NCBI RefSeq assembly: GCF_001613245.1
Contig: NZ_BDBZ01000035.1
Coordinates: 62,001 to 126,000, forward strand
Direction: 5' to 3'
Length of the DNA: 64,000 nt
Source of the DNA: Nocardia speluncae NBRC 108251
GTDB taxonomy: Bacteria > Actinomycetota > Actinomycetes > Mycobacteriales > Mycobacteriaceae
Shown here: piece after piece, positions 26,006 through 34,705 of the stretch
How positions within the stretch are numbered: position 1 is the first letter of the stretch
How the letters are laid out: each line of letters opens with the position of its first letter
Position numbers and translations under genes: made by a program
The notes under the pieces: generated by a model
Databases searched by the model: none
Told to the model about the DNA's origin: nothing
Seen by the model: the letters and a program-made list of their open reading frames with translations, nothing else

Positions 26006-26683
26006 ATGCGTGGAACAGGCCAGGGCGGACCCAAGCTCGGAGTGATGGGTGGCACCTTCGATCCGATCCACCATGGGCACCTGGTCGCGGCCAGCGAGGT
26101 CGCGCACCGGTTCGACCTCGACGAAGTCATCTTCGTGCCGACCGGTCAGCCCTGGCAGAAGTCGGGGCGGCGAGTCAGCCCGGCCGAGGACCGCTACCTG
26201 ATGACGGTGATCGCCACCGCCTCCAACCCGCGGTTCTCGGTGAGCCGGGCCGATGTGGACCGCAGCAAGATGACCTATACGGTCGACACCCTGCGCGACC
26301 TGCACGCCCAGCATCCAGGCGCCGAGCTGTACTTCATCACCGGGGCGGACGCGCTGGCCAGCATCCTCACCTGGCAGGATTGGGCGGAACTGTTCGAGCT
26401 GGCGAAATTCGTGGGCGTCAACCGGCCGGGGTACGAGCTGAACATCGATCATCTGGCCGACCATCTGCGCGGCATGCCCGACGACGCGGTCACGATGATC
26501 GAGGTCCCCGCGCTGGCCATCTCGTCGAGTGAATGCCGCCGGCGCGCGGCCGAGGGCCGGCCTGTGTGGTACCTGGTCCCGGACGGTGTCGTCCAATACA
26601 TATCGAAACGGCACCTCTATGTGCCGGCGCAAGCGGAAGGTAATGGAAGCGTGAACCGAGGACCAGGGGGAACCACACCATGA
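26006..26683 (+). CDS. nadD: Nicotinate-nucleotide adenylyltransferase
   Basis: This 225-aa NaMN adenylyltransferase of NAD biosynthesis has the HxGH nucleotidyltransferase motif GGTFDPIHHGH at residues 15-25. It also shows FVPTGQPWQK (substrate loop), YFITGADALASILTWQDW, and a C-terminal ISSSECRRR corresponding to the ISST.IR motif. ATG 26006 gives a normal length. Its end overlaps rsfS by 4 bp. The nadD-rsfS-gpgP order equals Rv2421c-Rv2419c. Confidence 0.96.
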   Translation: MRGTGQGGPKLGVMGGTFDPIHHGHLVAASEVAHRFDLDEVIFVPTGQPWQKSGRRVSPAEDRYLMTVIATASNPRFSVSRADVDRSKMTYTVDTLRDLHAQHPGAELYFITGADALASILTWQDWAELFELAKFVGVNRPGYELNIDHLADHLRGMPDDAVTMIEVPALAISSSECRRRAAEGRPVWYLVPDGVVQYISKRHLYVPAQAEGNGSVNRGPGGTTP

Positions 26684-27159
26684 CTGCGACAGCCGAGGCA
26701 GTACAGATAGCGACCGTCGCGGCGTTGGCTGCGGACGAGAAGCTGGCCGCCGATGTGGTGGTGCTCGACGTCTCCGAGCAGTTGGTGATCACCGACTGTT
26801 TCGTGATCGCTTCGGCGCCGAACGAGCGCCAGGTGAACGCCATCGTCGATAATGTCGAAGAGAAACTGCGCGCGGCCGGGCACAAACCTGTTCGCCGGGA
26901 AGGGACCCGCGAGGGCCGCTGGGCACTCTTGGATTATGTCGATGTGGTGGTGCATATCCAGCACAACGACGAACGTAATTTCTATGCGCTGGAACGGCTG
27001 TGGAAAGACTGCCCGGTCGTTCCGGTCGAGGGGATCGGCATGAGCGAGTCAGGCCCCGAGGCGGTGGCGGAGCGTGACCACGGAGGGCCCTCGGTCGTGC
27101 CGCGTGAACACGGCGTGCCCGGTGCCGCCGATGAGGAAAGTGCTGGAGATACCGAGTGA
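26680..27159 (+). CDS. rsfS: Ribosomal silencing factor RsfS
   Basis: This 159-aa RsfS (Iojap/DUF143) protein binds L14 of the large subunit and blocks subunit joining in starvation. The core (residues about 10-120) has the family pattern DVVVLDVSEQLVITDCFVIAS, EGTREGRWALLDYVDVVVHI, and FYALERLW. The last about 35 residues are an acidic, probably disordered extension. ATGA overlap with nadD and GTGA overlap with the phosphatase show tight translational coupling. Confidence 0.95.
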   Translation: MTATAEAVQIATVAALAADEKLAADVVVLDVSEQLVITDCFVIASAPNERQVNAIVDNVEEKLRAAGHKPVRREGTREGRWALLDYVDVVVHIQHNDERNFYALERLWKDCPVVPVEGIGMSESGPEAVAERDHGGPSVVPREHGVPGAADEESAGDTE

Positions 27160-27815
27160 CACAGAAAACCGGGGTGCGCACCCTGATCCTGTTGCGGCAC
27201 GGGCAGACCGAATGGAACGCCGGTGACCGGATGCAGGGACAGATCGATACCGATCTCACCGATCTGGGCCGGCGGCAGGCCAAGGAGGCCGCACGGGAGC
27301 TCGTTCCCCACAAGGCGATCGGCCTGTTCTCATCCGACCTGAAACGGGCCTACGAGACCGCACAGGCGCTGTCGGAGCATTCCGGCCTGGAGGTGATCCG
27401 GGAGCCGCGGCTGCGCGAAACCCATCTCGGTGACTGGCAGGGGATGGGCGATGTGGAGGTCGATTCGCTCTATCCGGGCGCGCGCCTGGAATGGCGGATG
27501 GACGCCACCTACACCCCGCCGGGCGGCGAATCGAAGCTCGAGGTCGGCGCCCGGGCGCTACCGGTGGTGCAGGAATTGTTCGCCGAGCGGCAGGATTGGC
27601 CGGGCGCAACTATGATTCTCGTGGCGCACGGCGGGCTGATCGCCGCGCTCACGGCCGCATTGCTCGATCTGCCGCCCCAGAACTGGCCGGCCCTCGGTGG
27701 GCTGGCCAATGCCAGCTGGGTGCAGCTCAGCAGCCACGGTCCGAGCATCGAGAAGCCCGGCTGGCGTCTCGATGTGTGGAACGCAGCGGCGAAAGTAGCA
27801 CCCGATGTCATCTGA
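27156..27815 (+). CDS. gpgP: Histidine phosphatase, likely glucosyl-3-phosphoglycerate phosphatase
   Basis: This is a 219-aa phosphoglycerate-mutase-fold phosphatase. The phospho-accepting His is in LLRHGQTEWN (RHG at residues 14-16). The second His/Glu region is RLRETHLGDWQG, and the distal LVAHGGLIAAL holds the other catalytic His. In mycobacteria the gene in this exact position (Rv2419c) encodes GpgP, which makes glucosylglycerate for methylglucose lipopolysaccharides. The octT homologue following supports the same role here. It starts at GTG 27156. Confidence 0.85.
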   Translation: MTQKTGVRTLILLRHGQTEWNAGDRMQGQIDTDLTDLGRRQAKEAARELVPHKAIGLFSSDLKRAYETAQALSEHSGLEVIREPRLRETHLGDWQGMGDVEVDSLYPGARLEWRMDATYTPPGGESKLEVGARALPVVQELFAERQDWPGATMILVAHGGLIAALTAALLDLPPQNWPALGGLANASWVQLSSHGPSIEKPGWRLDVWNAAAKVAPDVI

Positions 27816-27972
27816 AGACCTGAACCGGCAGATCCCGGACGAACTGTTCCAGCGGGTTTCCGCGAAACCGGAACGCGCGCTACCCGATGCGTTGTTCGGC
27901 CCGGCGACCCAGTCGCAACAGGACGAGAACGCCGAGAGTCCCGACGGCGACGATATGCGTAAGGCAGTCTGA
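27805..27972 (+). CDS. Small hypothetical protein between gpgP and octT
   Basis: This is a 55-aa open frame beginning MSSEDLNRQIPDELFQRVSA and ending DDMRKAV. ATG 27805 lies inside the last codons of gpgP in another frame (11-bp overlap). The stop is 19 nt before the octT GTG, so it fills the operon gap exactly. It has an amphipathic first half with a PDELF/PDALF repeat and an acidic second half, and no membrane segment. No homologue is known to me. Reality is supported by coupling and by a normal codon pattern; expression is untested. Confidence 0.55.
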   Translation: MSSEDLNRQIPDELFQRVSAKPERALPDALFGPATQSQQDENAESPDGDDMRKAV

Positions 27973-27991
27973 TCATCAGGAGGGTTGGGCA

Positions 27992-28861
27992 GTGACAGCC
28001 AGGTCGGAGGATACAGGCCGGCCGGAATCGACCGGGCCGGTAGATGGTTCGGCCGATCCGCAGTCCACGCCGGAAACCGGTTCGACCGCGGACCGTACCG
28101 GCGGCGCTGCCACCGCCCTCCCGCTCGAACAATCCGCGGGCGCGGAACCGGCGGCCCGGCGGCCGGTCCTGCTGGTGATCGCCGATTCGCTGTCCTATTT
28201 CGGGCCGAAAGGTGGTTTGCCTGCCGACCACCCCCGGATCTGGCCGAATCTGGTGGCGTCCGAACTCGACTGGGATGTCGAACTGGTCGCCCGCATCGGC
28301 TGGACTTGCCGTGATGGCTATTGGGCCCTGATCGGCGACCCCCGGGTATGGGCGGCCGTACCGCATGCCGGTGCAGTGGTTTTCGCGGTGGGCGGTATGG
28401 ATTCCCTGCCCTCGCCGTTGCCCACCGCGCTCCGCGAACTGATCCGCTATGTCCGGCCCGCCGGACTTCGCCGGGTTGTGCGATCGGTCTACCAGTGGGT
28501 CCAGCCCAGGGCCTCGAAGCTGGGCAGCCGGGTGGCGCTGCCGCCGGAGCTCAGCGTGGACTATCTGGAGCAGTGCCGGACGGCGCTGGCCCAGCTGCGA
28601 CCCGATCTGCCGATGGTGGCGGTATTGCCGTCGGTGCACGACTGCGACGCCTACGGGCGGGTGCACGGCGGCCGGGAACCGGCGGTGCGGGCACTCGAGA
28701 GCTGGTCGGCTCGTACCGGTGTGCCGCTGGTCGATCTGAAGGCCGCTGTGCGCGACAACATCTTCTCCGGCGACGCCAACCCCGACGGTATCCACTGGGG
28801 GTGGGACGGGCATTGCGAGGTCGCCACATCGATGGTGAAAACGCTGCGCGAGGTGGGATGA
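27992..28861 (+). CDS. octT: SGNH-fold acyltransferase, likely diglucosylglycerate octanoyltransferase
   Basis: This is a 289-aa protein. About 55 residues of Ser/Thr/Gly/Glu-rich leader are followed by an SGNH/GDSL fold: VLLVIADSLSYFGP (nucleophile block, here ADS), RIGWTCRDGYWAL, VVFAVGGMDS and DGIHWGWDGH (block V with catalytic Asp-His). GTG 27992 has a strong AGGAGG at 27978-27983. The position between gpgP and degV equals Rv2418c (OctT), which octanoylates diglucosylglycerate in methylglucose lipopolysaccharide synthesis. Orthology is inferred from order and fold. Confidence 0.82.
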   Translation: MTARSEDTGRPESTGPVDGSADPQSTPETGSTADRTGGAATALPLEQSAGAEPAARRPVLLVIADSLSYFGPKGGLPADHPRIWPNLVASELDWDVELVARIGWTCRDGYWALIGDPRVWAAVPHAGAVVFAVGGMDSLPSPLPTALRELIRYVRPAGLRRVVRSVYQWVQPRASKLGSRVALPPELSVDYLEQCRTALAQLRPDLPMVAVLPSVHDCDAYGRVHGGREPAVRALESWSARTGVPLVDLKAAVRDNIFSGDANPDGIHWGWDGHCEVATSMVKTLREVG

Positions 28862-28864
28862 GCC

Positions 28865-29707
28865 GTGACGGTCGTGGTCGTCACCGATTCGTCCGCCGGC
28901 CTGCCCGCGGATCTCATCGGTGAGCTGGGTATCGATATCGTGCCTCTGCATGTCCTGGTGGGGGACACAACGATCCGCGAAGGCGTCGATGACCTCGAAA
29001 TCGACTACACCGCGGATACCGTGAGTACCTCCGCGCCGTCCCCGGGCGAGCTCCGCGCCGCCTACACCGCGGCACTGGCGCGTAGCAGCGGTGACGGTGT
29101 GGTCGCGGTGCATCTGTCCCGGCAGCTGTCGGCCACCTGGGAGTCCGGGCGGCAGGCGGTCCGGGATATGGGAGCCGAAGAGTCCGTGCGGCTGGTGGAT
29201 TCGCTGGGCGCCGGCCTGGCCACAGGACTACCGGCATTGGCCGCCGCCCGGTCGGCCGCTGCGGGTGCCACGCTGGATGCGGTGCACCGTGCCGCTGCCA
29301 CGGCCGCGGCGAAATCGCACACCTTCATCCTGGTGAATCGCACCGAACAACTCCGCCGCGGTGGACGACTCAGTACCGCGGCCGGATTCTTCGCCAGTGA
29401 ACTGGTGAGCAAACCGATCCTGCAGTTGGTGCAGGGCAGGCTGGAGTTACGGGAGAAGGTACGCACCCGGTCGAAGGCGGTCGCGAAGCTGGTGTCGGCC
29501 GCCGCGGCGGCCGCCGGATCCGGGGAAGCCGTTGTGGGGGTACAGCATCTGGATGCGGCCGATGCGGCGGAAACGGTGATCGCCCAGCTGCGTGAACGTC
29601 TTCCGCAGGTCCGGGAGGTTCTCACCGCGGAATTCGGTCCAGCACTGGGGGTGCACCTCGGCGTCGGAGCGGTCGGGGTACTGGTGTTGCCCGGCGGGTG
29701 GGGCTGA
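28865..29707 (+). CDS. DegV-family fatty-acid-binding protein
   Basis: This is a 280-aa DegV protein, a family that binds single fatty acids and in some bacteria serves a fatty-acid kinase. It shows VVVVTDSSAGLP at the N-terminus, VSTSAPSPGEL (the TSxPSP lipid-contact motif), and HLSRQLSATWESG. LNRGGR-like RTEQLRRGGRLS is in the second domain. GTG 28865 is 3 nt after octT, so it is in the same operon. The M. tuberculosis homologue is Rv2417c. Confidence 0.92.
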   Translation: MTVVVVTDSSAGLPADLIGELGIDIVPLHVLVGDTTIREGVDDLEIDYTADTVSTSAPSPGELRAAYTAALARSSGDGVVAVHLSRQLSATWESGRQAVRDMGAEESVRLVDSLGAGLATGLPALAAARSAAAGATLDAVHRAAATAAAKSHTFILVNRTEQLRRGGRLSTAAGFFASELVSKPILQLVQGRLELREKVRTRSKAVAKLVSAAAAAAGSGEAVVGVQHLDAADAAETVIAQLRERLPQVREVLTAEFGPALGVHLGVGAVGVLVLPGGWG

Positions 29708-29795
29708 GCCGGCCATAGCGCGAGCAGCCTGTGTGCCGCCGGCGATTGCCACGAATGACTCGACCGGCGAGCTCTTCGGCGGACGGATCACGGAG

Positions 29796-29821
29796 TTGTC
29801 CACAGCAGCGGGTTGTCCACA
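29796..29821 (+). promoter_or_regulatory. Two DnaA-box sequences upstream of comEA
   Basis: TTGTCCACA, the high-GC actinobacterial DnaA-box consensus, occurs at 29796-29804 and 29813-29821 in the same orientation with a 17-bp period. They lie 64-89 bp before the comEA-like start. Binding by DnaA is inferred from the consensus only. Confidence 0.5.
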
Positions 29822-29884
29822 AGCTTGTCGAAGTGCCTGCTCGGAGCGGGACTCGGATTTCACCGCGGGCCTAGCGTCGCCGGC

Positions 29885-30790
29885 ATGGCACGACAAGACG
29901 AGCGGGAACGGGTACACCGGCAGCTGGGCGGATACCCCGGCGGCGGCCGGCGTGACGATTCCGGGATCGATGCGCCGCACCCGGATACCGCACTCACCGA
30001 CGATGACGACGGTGTCCGGACTCCGCGCTGGCTCGACGCCGGGCCTGGTGCACCCACCTGGCGCGAACGCCTGATACCGCCCCGATTTCGCGGCGCACGG
30101 CTGGACCCGGGCCGCCGCGGTGTGGCGACCATGGCGGGAGTCGGGCTCCTCGCCTTCCTGATCACGCTGGTGGTGGTGTTCTGGGAACGCCCTGTCGCGC
30201 AACCCGTACCCCCGCTACCGGCCGCCCACCCCGCCGCGCTACCGGCGGATGCGGTACCGGCACCCGCTACTGCCCGCGCGCCTGTCGAACCGGAAACAGC
30301 GCCTGGCCCGCCACCGCCGGCCGAGCTGGTGGTGAGCGTGGTGGGTTTGGTGCACAGGACCGGTCTCGTCCGGCTACCACCGGGTGCCCGGGTCGCCGAT
30401 GCCCTCGACGCCGCCGGCGGAGCGCTCTCCGGTGCCGACCTGACCGGGCTCAACCTGGCCCAGCGCCTCGTCGACGGCGATCAGGTCCGGGTCGGCCCCA
30501 CTGATACCGCGACCCCGCCGCCCGGCAGCGCCACGATGAGCGAAGGCAGCGCAGCGGCGGCCGATCCGGATACGGGGGGCGCCGGGTCCCCCGCCGGAGC
30601 GCAGGTGAACCTGAACACCGCCACCCAAACGGATCTCGACGCACTGCCCGGTGTCGGTCCGGTCACCGCGAAGGCGATCATCGCCTGGCGGCAGACGAAC
30701 GGTCGGTTCACCGATGTGGAACAACTGGCCGAGATCGACGGGATCGGTCCGGCCCGGCTCGCACGGCTGCGCGAAATGGTGACGATATGA
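29885..30790 (+). CDS. comEA: ComEA-like DNA-binding membrane protein
   Basis: This is a 301-aa protein. About 80 hydrophilic residues come first, then a single membrane helix (VGLLAFLITLVVVFW), a Pro/Ala-rich linker, and an SLBB-like domain (VVSVVGLVHRTGLVRLPPGARV). The C-terminus is a double helix-hairpin-helix (VNLNTATQTDLDALPGVGPVTAKAI ... DGIGPARL). ComEA captures extracellular double-stranded DNA for uptake. The start at ATG 29885 follows a short leader containing the DnaA boxes. comEC follows within 100 bp. Confidence 0.88.
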   Translation: MARQDERERVHRQLGGYPGGGRRDDSGIDAPHPDTALTDDDDGVRTPRWLDAGPGAPTWRERLIPPRFRGARLDPGRRGVATMAGVGLLAFLITLVVVFWERPVAQPVPPLPAAHPAALPADAVPAPATARAPVEPETAPGPPPPAELVVSVVGLVHRTGLVRLPPGARVADALDAAGGALSGADLTGLNLAQRLVDGDQVRVGPTDTATPPPGSATMSEGSAAAADPDTGGAGSPAGAQVNLNTATQTDLDALPGVGPVTAKAIIAWRQTNGRFTDVEQLAEIDGIGPARLARLREMVTI

Positions 30791-30886
30791 CGCGCCGGCC
30801 GCTGATCTCACCTGTTCTCGGTCAACCGGGCAGCAAGGTGGGCAGCCGAGCTGGTGGCTCGCGCGCATGATCGCCCGATTCCACCG

Positions 30887-32530
30887 ATGACCGATTCGGA
30901 CAGTACGGACAACGCGGACCGGAGTGAGCGATCGGCCGAGGAAACCGATGGTGCTGTGCAGGTACTGGATGCGCGGCTGCTCCCGGCGGCTCTGGCCTGC
31001 TGGTCGGCAACGATTGCGGCCGTCGCCGCGGGATGGGTCGCCGGGATCGCCGTTGCGGCCTGCCTGATTCTCGTGGCGCTCCTTTCCTGGGTGCTGCTGT
31101 GGGCCGGGACAGCTCACCGCGCCGAGTCCTATCGCGTGATCGCGACGACGGTACTCGGTGCCACCGTGCTCGGCGCGGGGTTTGCGCTGGCGGGTGCCTG
31201 GCGCGAGTACCAGGTGACAGTGCACCCGCTGCGAACGGTTCCGGACGAGGCAACCGTGCATGTGGTGATCACTCCGTCCGACGATCCGAAACCTGTGCGG
31301 AGCAGTGGATCGGGAGCCGGCCGCCTGTGGGTGGTGCGTGCCGCGCTGCGCGAGTTCCGCTACCGGGACGAGGTCGTGCGGACAGGCGGGTCGGTGGTCG
31401 TCCTGGCAGCCGGTCCGCACTGGCGTGAACTACTGCCTGGGCGCCCGATCGAATTCCGGGCCCGCACCGCGCCCCCGCGGCAACACGATCTGACGGTCGT
31501 CACGCTCCATCCGGTAGCGTCGCCGGCCGCGGCCGGACAGTTGCCTTGGTGGCAGGCACTCGCCGCGGGAGTGCGCGCGGATCTGGCCGCCGTCGCCCGG
31601 CCTGCGCTCGCTCCCGACGCGGCCGGGTTGCTTCCCGCGCTGGTCGTAGGTGACACCTCGGGTCTGTCCGATCGGGTCCACGAGGATTTCGTCGCCTCCG
31701 GACTACAGCATCTGGCCGTGGTCAGCGGAGCCAACTTCGCAGTGTTACTGACCGCGGTGCTGGCGCTGGCCCGGGTACTCACCTGCGGTCCGCGATTGTC
31801 CTTCTGCGCGACCGCCACCGCGCTGATCTTCTTCGTCGTCATCGCCCGGCCCGACCCCAGCGTCCTGCGGGCCGCCGCGATGGGAACGGTCACCCTCCTT
31901 GCCCTCCTGACCGGTCGCCGTAAACAGGCGCTGCCCGCGCTGTGTGCCTCGGTGATCGGTTTGCTGGCGCTGTGGCCCGCTCTCGCGGTCCAAGCCGGTT
32001 TCGCGCTCTCGGTCCTGGCCACCGGCGCCTTGCTGCTGCTGGCGCCGAGCTGGGCCGACCATCTCCGTGGTCGCGGCTGGTGGCGGTGGCCCGCCGAACT
32101 GGTCGCCGTCGCCGCCGCGGCCTTCGTCGTCACGGCACCGATCACCATCGCCCTGTCCGGCACGCTCAGCGCGGTGGCGGTCGCCGCGAATATCCTGGTG
32201 GCACCGGTGATTGCGCCGATCACCGTGCTCGGGGCGACGGCCGCGGTGGTGGCCACCTGCTGGTACCCACCCGCGGAGCTGATCCTGCACTGCACGGGTC
32301 CACCGCTGTGGTGGCTGCTCACCGTGGCAACCGAGGCGGCCGGTGTGCCCGGTGCACTGCTCACCGTGCCCGGCGGGTCACCCGGTGGACTGCTCGCGGC
32401 CTGCATAGTCACCGCCGGGATCGCAGCACTTCGTTCTGCTCGGATACGGAGATACCTCGCGGCCGCAGTACTGGGCGTTGCTACTGCCTATATTCCCCTG
32501 CTCCTGTGGTTTCACGGATATACACCCTGA
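30887..32530 (+). CDS. comEC: ComEC/Rec2-family DNA-uptake channel
   Basis: This is a 547-aa polytopic membrane protein with about ten hydrophobic segments and the Competence domain core (LLPALVVGDTSGLSDRVHEDFVASGLQHLAVVSGANFAVLL). An N-terminal soluble DUF4131-like region contains EYQVTVHPLRTVPDE. It ends shortly after the last membrane helix, so the metallo-beta-lactamase-like domain of Bacillus ComEC is absent, as in other mycolate actinobacteria. ATG 30887 is preferred over GTG 30854. Function in DNA uptake is inferred. Confidence 0.88.
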   Translation: MTDSDSTDNADRSERSAEETDGAVQVLDARLLPAALACWSATIAAVAAGWVAGIAVAACLILVALLSWVLLWAGTAHRAESYRVIATTVLGATVLGAGFALAGAWREYQVTVHPLRTVPDEATVHVVITPSDDPKPVRSSGSGAGRLWVVRAALREFRYRDEVVRTGGSVVVLAAGPHWRELLPGRPIEFRARTAPPRQHDLTVVTLHPVASPAAAGQLPWWQALAAGVRADLAAVARPALAPDAAGLLPALVVGDTSGLSDRVHEDFVASGLQHLAVVSGANFAVLLTAVLALARVLTCGPRLSFCATATALIFFVVIARPDPSVLRAAAMGTVTLLALLTGRRKQALPALCASVIGLLALWPALAVQAGFALSVLATGALLLLAPSWADHLRGRGWWRWPAELVAVAAAAFVVTAPITIALSGTLSAVAVAANILVAPVIAPITVLGATAAVVATCWYPPAELILHCTGPPLWWLLTVATEAAGVPGALLTVPGGSPGGLLAACIVTAGIAALRSARIRRYLAAAVLGVATAYIPLLLWFHGYTP

Positions 32531-32819
32531 CCGGTGCGGAACGGGGTTCGTTCGGCCTGCGGGCCGACCGCCGCCGATCAATCGATTCCAGCTGCGAATC
32601 CCGGACGCGAAGCACCTCGGCGGCGAGGCCGGCGGGCGTTGCCGCAGCCGTCGGACCGACCGCCGTGCTCGACGGACCGGTGCTGCGCCGTCGACTCGAA
32701 CTACCGGAACCGGCCCGGCGGGCCGTATCGCGGTGCAGGGCGAACGGAGTCATCCGGGCCGGGCTCGCGGGCGGGGCCGATCCGGGGGAATGTCGGGGCG
32801 CGCCCGTACGATCGGAGCC

Positions 32820-33791
32820 GTGAACGAGCGAGTGGCGGCGGTGCATCTGGTTCTGGGGGAAGAAGAACTGCTGATCCAGCGGGCAATTGCGGGGGTGGCG
32901 GCGCAGGTGCGGGCGGACGCCCCCGACCCGGACGCCGTCCCGGTCGACCGATTGCGGGCGGGGGATGCCAGTAGTGCCGAACTGGCCGAGCTGCTGAGTC
33001 CCTCGCTGTTCGCCGAGGACCGGGTGATCATTCTCGAATCGGCGGATCAGGCCGGTAAGGATGCCGTGGCCGTGATCACCGAGGCCGTGACGGCCCCGCC
33101 CGAGGGGGTGGTACTCATGGTGGTGCATTCCGGTGGCGGCCGGGCGAAGGCTCTGGTGCCGGCGTTGCGGAAGGCCGGGGCGGAGGTCCACGAATGCGCC
33201 AAGCTCGCGAAGGCGTCCGAGCGTGCCGAATTCGTGCGTGCCGAATTCCGGGCGGCGGGGGCGCGGGTCCCCGGCGAGGTGGTGCAGGCGGTTCTGGACT
33301 CGGTGGGGTCGGAATTGCGCGAGTTGGCGGCCGCCTGTTCGCAGCTGGTCGCCGATACCGGTGGCGATCTCGATCTCGCGGCGGTGCGGCGGTACTACTC
33401 CGGAAAGGCGGAGGTTTCGGGTTTCGAGGTCGCGGATCTGACGGTCGCCGGGAACCGGCCGGGCGCAGTGGAGGCACTGCGCTGGGCACAGGACCGCGGT
33501 GTTCCGCATGTGGTGCTTGCGGACGCGTTGGCCGATTCCGTGCATACCATCGCGAAAGTCGGGTCGGCCGGGCGTGGGGACCCGTTCAAACTGGCGGGAC
33601 CGCTGGGGTTGCCGCCGTGGAAGGTGAAGAAAGCGCAGGCTCAGGCGCGCGGTTGGTCGCCGGCGGCGATCGGCTCCGCGCTGCGGGTCGTGGCGACACT
33701 GAACGCTGATGTCAAAGGTGGGGCCGCGGACTCCGGGTTCGCCCTCGAGGACGCCGTGCTGAAGCTACTGGCGCTACAGGGCCGCGACTGA
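32820..33791 (+). CDS. holA: DNA polymerase III delta subunit
   Basis: This is a 323-aa clamp-loader delta subunit. The frame is open from 32478, but GTG 32820 (VNERVAAVHLVLGEEELLI) matches the known N-terminus, and GEEELLIQRAI is the family signature. Domain I spans about 1-130, then RAEFVRAEFRAAGARVPGEVVQAVLDSVGSELREL and the C-terminal helical collar (EDAVLKLLAL). It lies downstream of comEC as in M. tuberculosis (Rv2413c). There rpsT follows directly on the other strand; here about 10 kb intervene. Confidence 0.93.
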   Translation: MNERVAAVHLVLGEEELLIQRAIAGVAAQVRADAPDPDAVPVDRLRAGDASSAELAELLSPSLFAEDRVIILESADQAGKDAVAVITEAVTAPPEGVVLMVVHSGGGRAKALVPALRKAGAEVHECAKLAKASERAEFVRAEFRAAGARVPGEVVQAVLDSVGSELRELAAACSQLVADTGGDLDLAAVRRYYSGKAEVSGFEVADLTVAGNRPGAVEALRWAQDRGVPHVVLADALADSVHTIAKVGSAGRGDPFKLAGPLGLPPWKVKKAQAQARGWSPAAIGSALRVVATLNADVKGGAADSGFALEDAVLKLLALQGRD

Positions 33792-34705
33792 GCGCCGGGG
33801 CAGGGACATGAGTGCGGGACCGCGGTGCCGGAGCTGCGGGTACCGAGGAGAAGGGGGCGGGGGAACGCCGGGTGGCCGACGGGCCGGATCCGGTCGGGGC
33901 CGGGCTCGGCAGTGTCTCGAAGTCGAGCAGCGAGCCATGGATTGATGGCGGCGGTGTGGAGCGTGGCGAGGTAGCGGACCGGCGAGTTTGTCGAACCGGG
34001 CGGCCGCGGCCCGATGTTTGTTTCAGCTGGTTGATACCGTGCTCGACGGTATTACGATCCCGGTAGATCCCGGAACAGGCTGTAGATCGCCTGCCAGGAC
34101 CGGCCTCGGCACTCGCCCCGAGAACGCGCCAGGTGCCGTAATCGGCGCAGCGAAGTCGCGTCTCGCCGAGACGGCACCCGCCGCGACAGGTATCGACCGG
34201 CGCCGCCCTGTCGGGTATCAGCTGCGGCGAGGCACCGCGTTCGCCCACGTCGATCTGCGAAAGCAGAAGACCGCCGCTGGGCGCGCAATGTGGCCGTATC
34301 GGCCAGTATCGTCGGGAAGGCTCGCGACGCCCTCCCGGTGTGGACGGATGGCCACATCGGCGAGCGCGGTCTTCGCTCAGGAGTGGCCTCCTGGATCAGG
34401 ATTTCCAGGACCTGTCCCCGTTTCAGGGTTGCCGGAGGATCCCCGAGGCCTACCGATTCGGCCGGTCCACGAGACGTTCATGCGTTCGGTGTCTGCCTCG
34501 TGATCTCGGCAGGCACGGTGAACCACCGATAAGTCCGGCGCTCCGGTTCGCGTCGGTAGACCTCCCGGTATCAGCGGTCGCCGGCCGGTGTGTTTCCGGT
34601 GACGAGTTCGGTCCATGGCAGAAACACCGTATTGACCACGTGTCCCACGTCACTTACAGTTCGATATATAAAGATTCTGCTACGTATATGCGTAAGGAAT
34701 TCTCG
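33792..34705. other. Left junction region of the island
   Basis: This is 914 bp without an intact gene. The part 33912-34250 is a decayed transposase on the minus strand, described separately. From about 34250 to 34640 I see no supported gene. 34640-34690 is AT-rich (GATATATAAAG) and probably carries the promoter of the AtuA-like operon. Confidence 0.6.
33912..34250 (-). pseudogene. IS5-type transposase remnant, left copy
   Basis: Read on the minus strand, the frame contains IYRDRNTVEHGINQLKQ, the conserved C-terminal transposase motif around the catalytic Glu (RNxVERxxxxLKQ). About 40 upstream residues have the usual Arg/Gly-rich spacing. Compared with the right copy (43729-43880), one extra A in the AAACAAACATCGG stretch near 34015-34023 shifts the frame. 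The downstream family sequence (RYxATLHxAAIxxWL) is then readable only in another frame. There is no N-terminus, no intact DDE triad and no visible terminal repeat. Confidence 0.75.

Noticed and set aside
34290..34640. Further transposase or helper gene in the left junction
   Set aside because: The frames here show no transposase motif or other domain, so only 33912-34250 is called.
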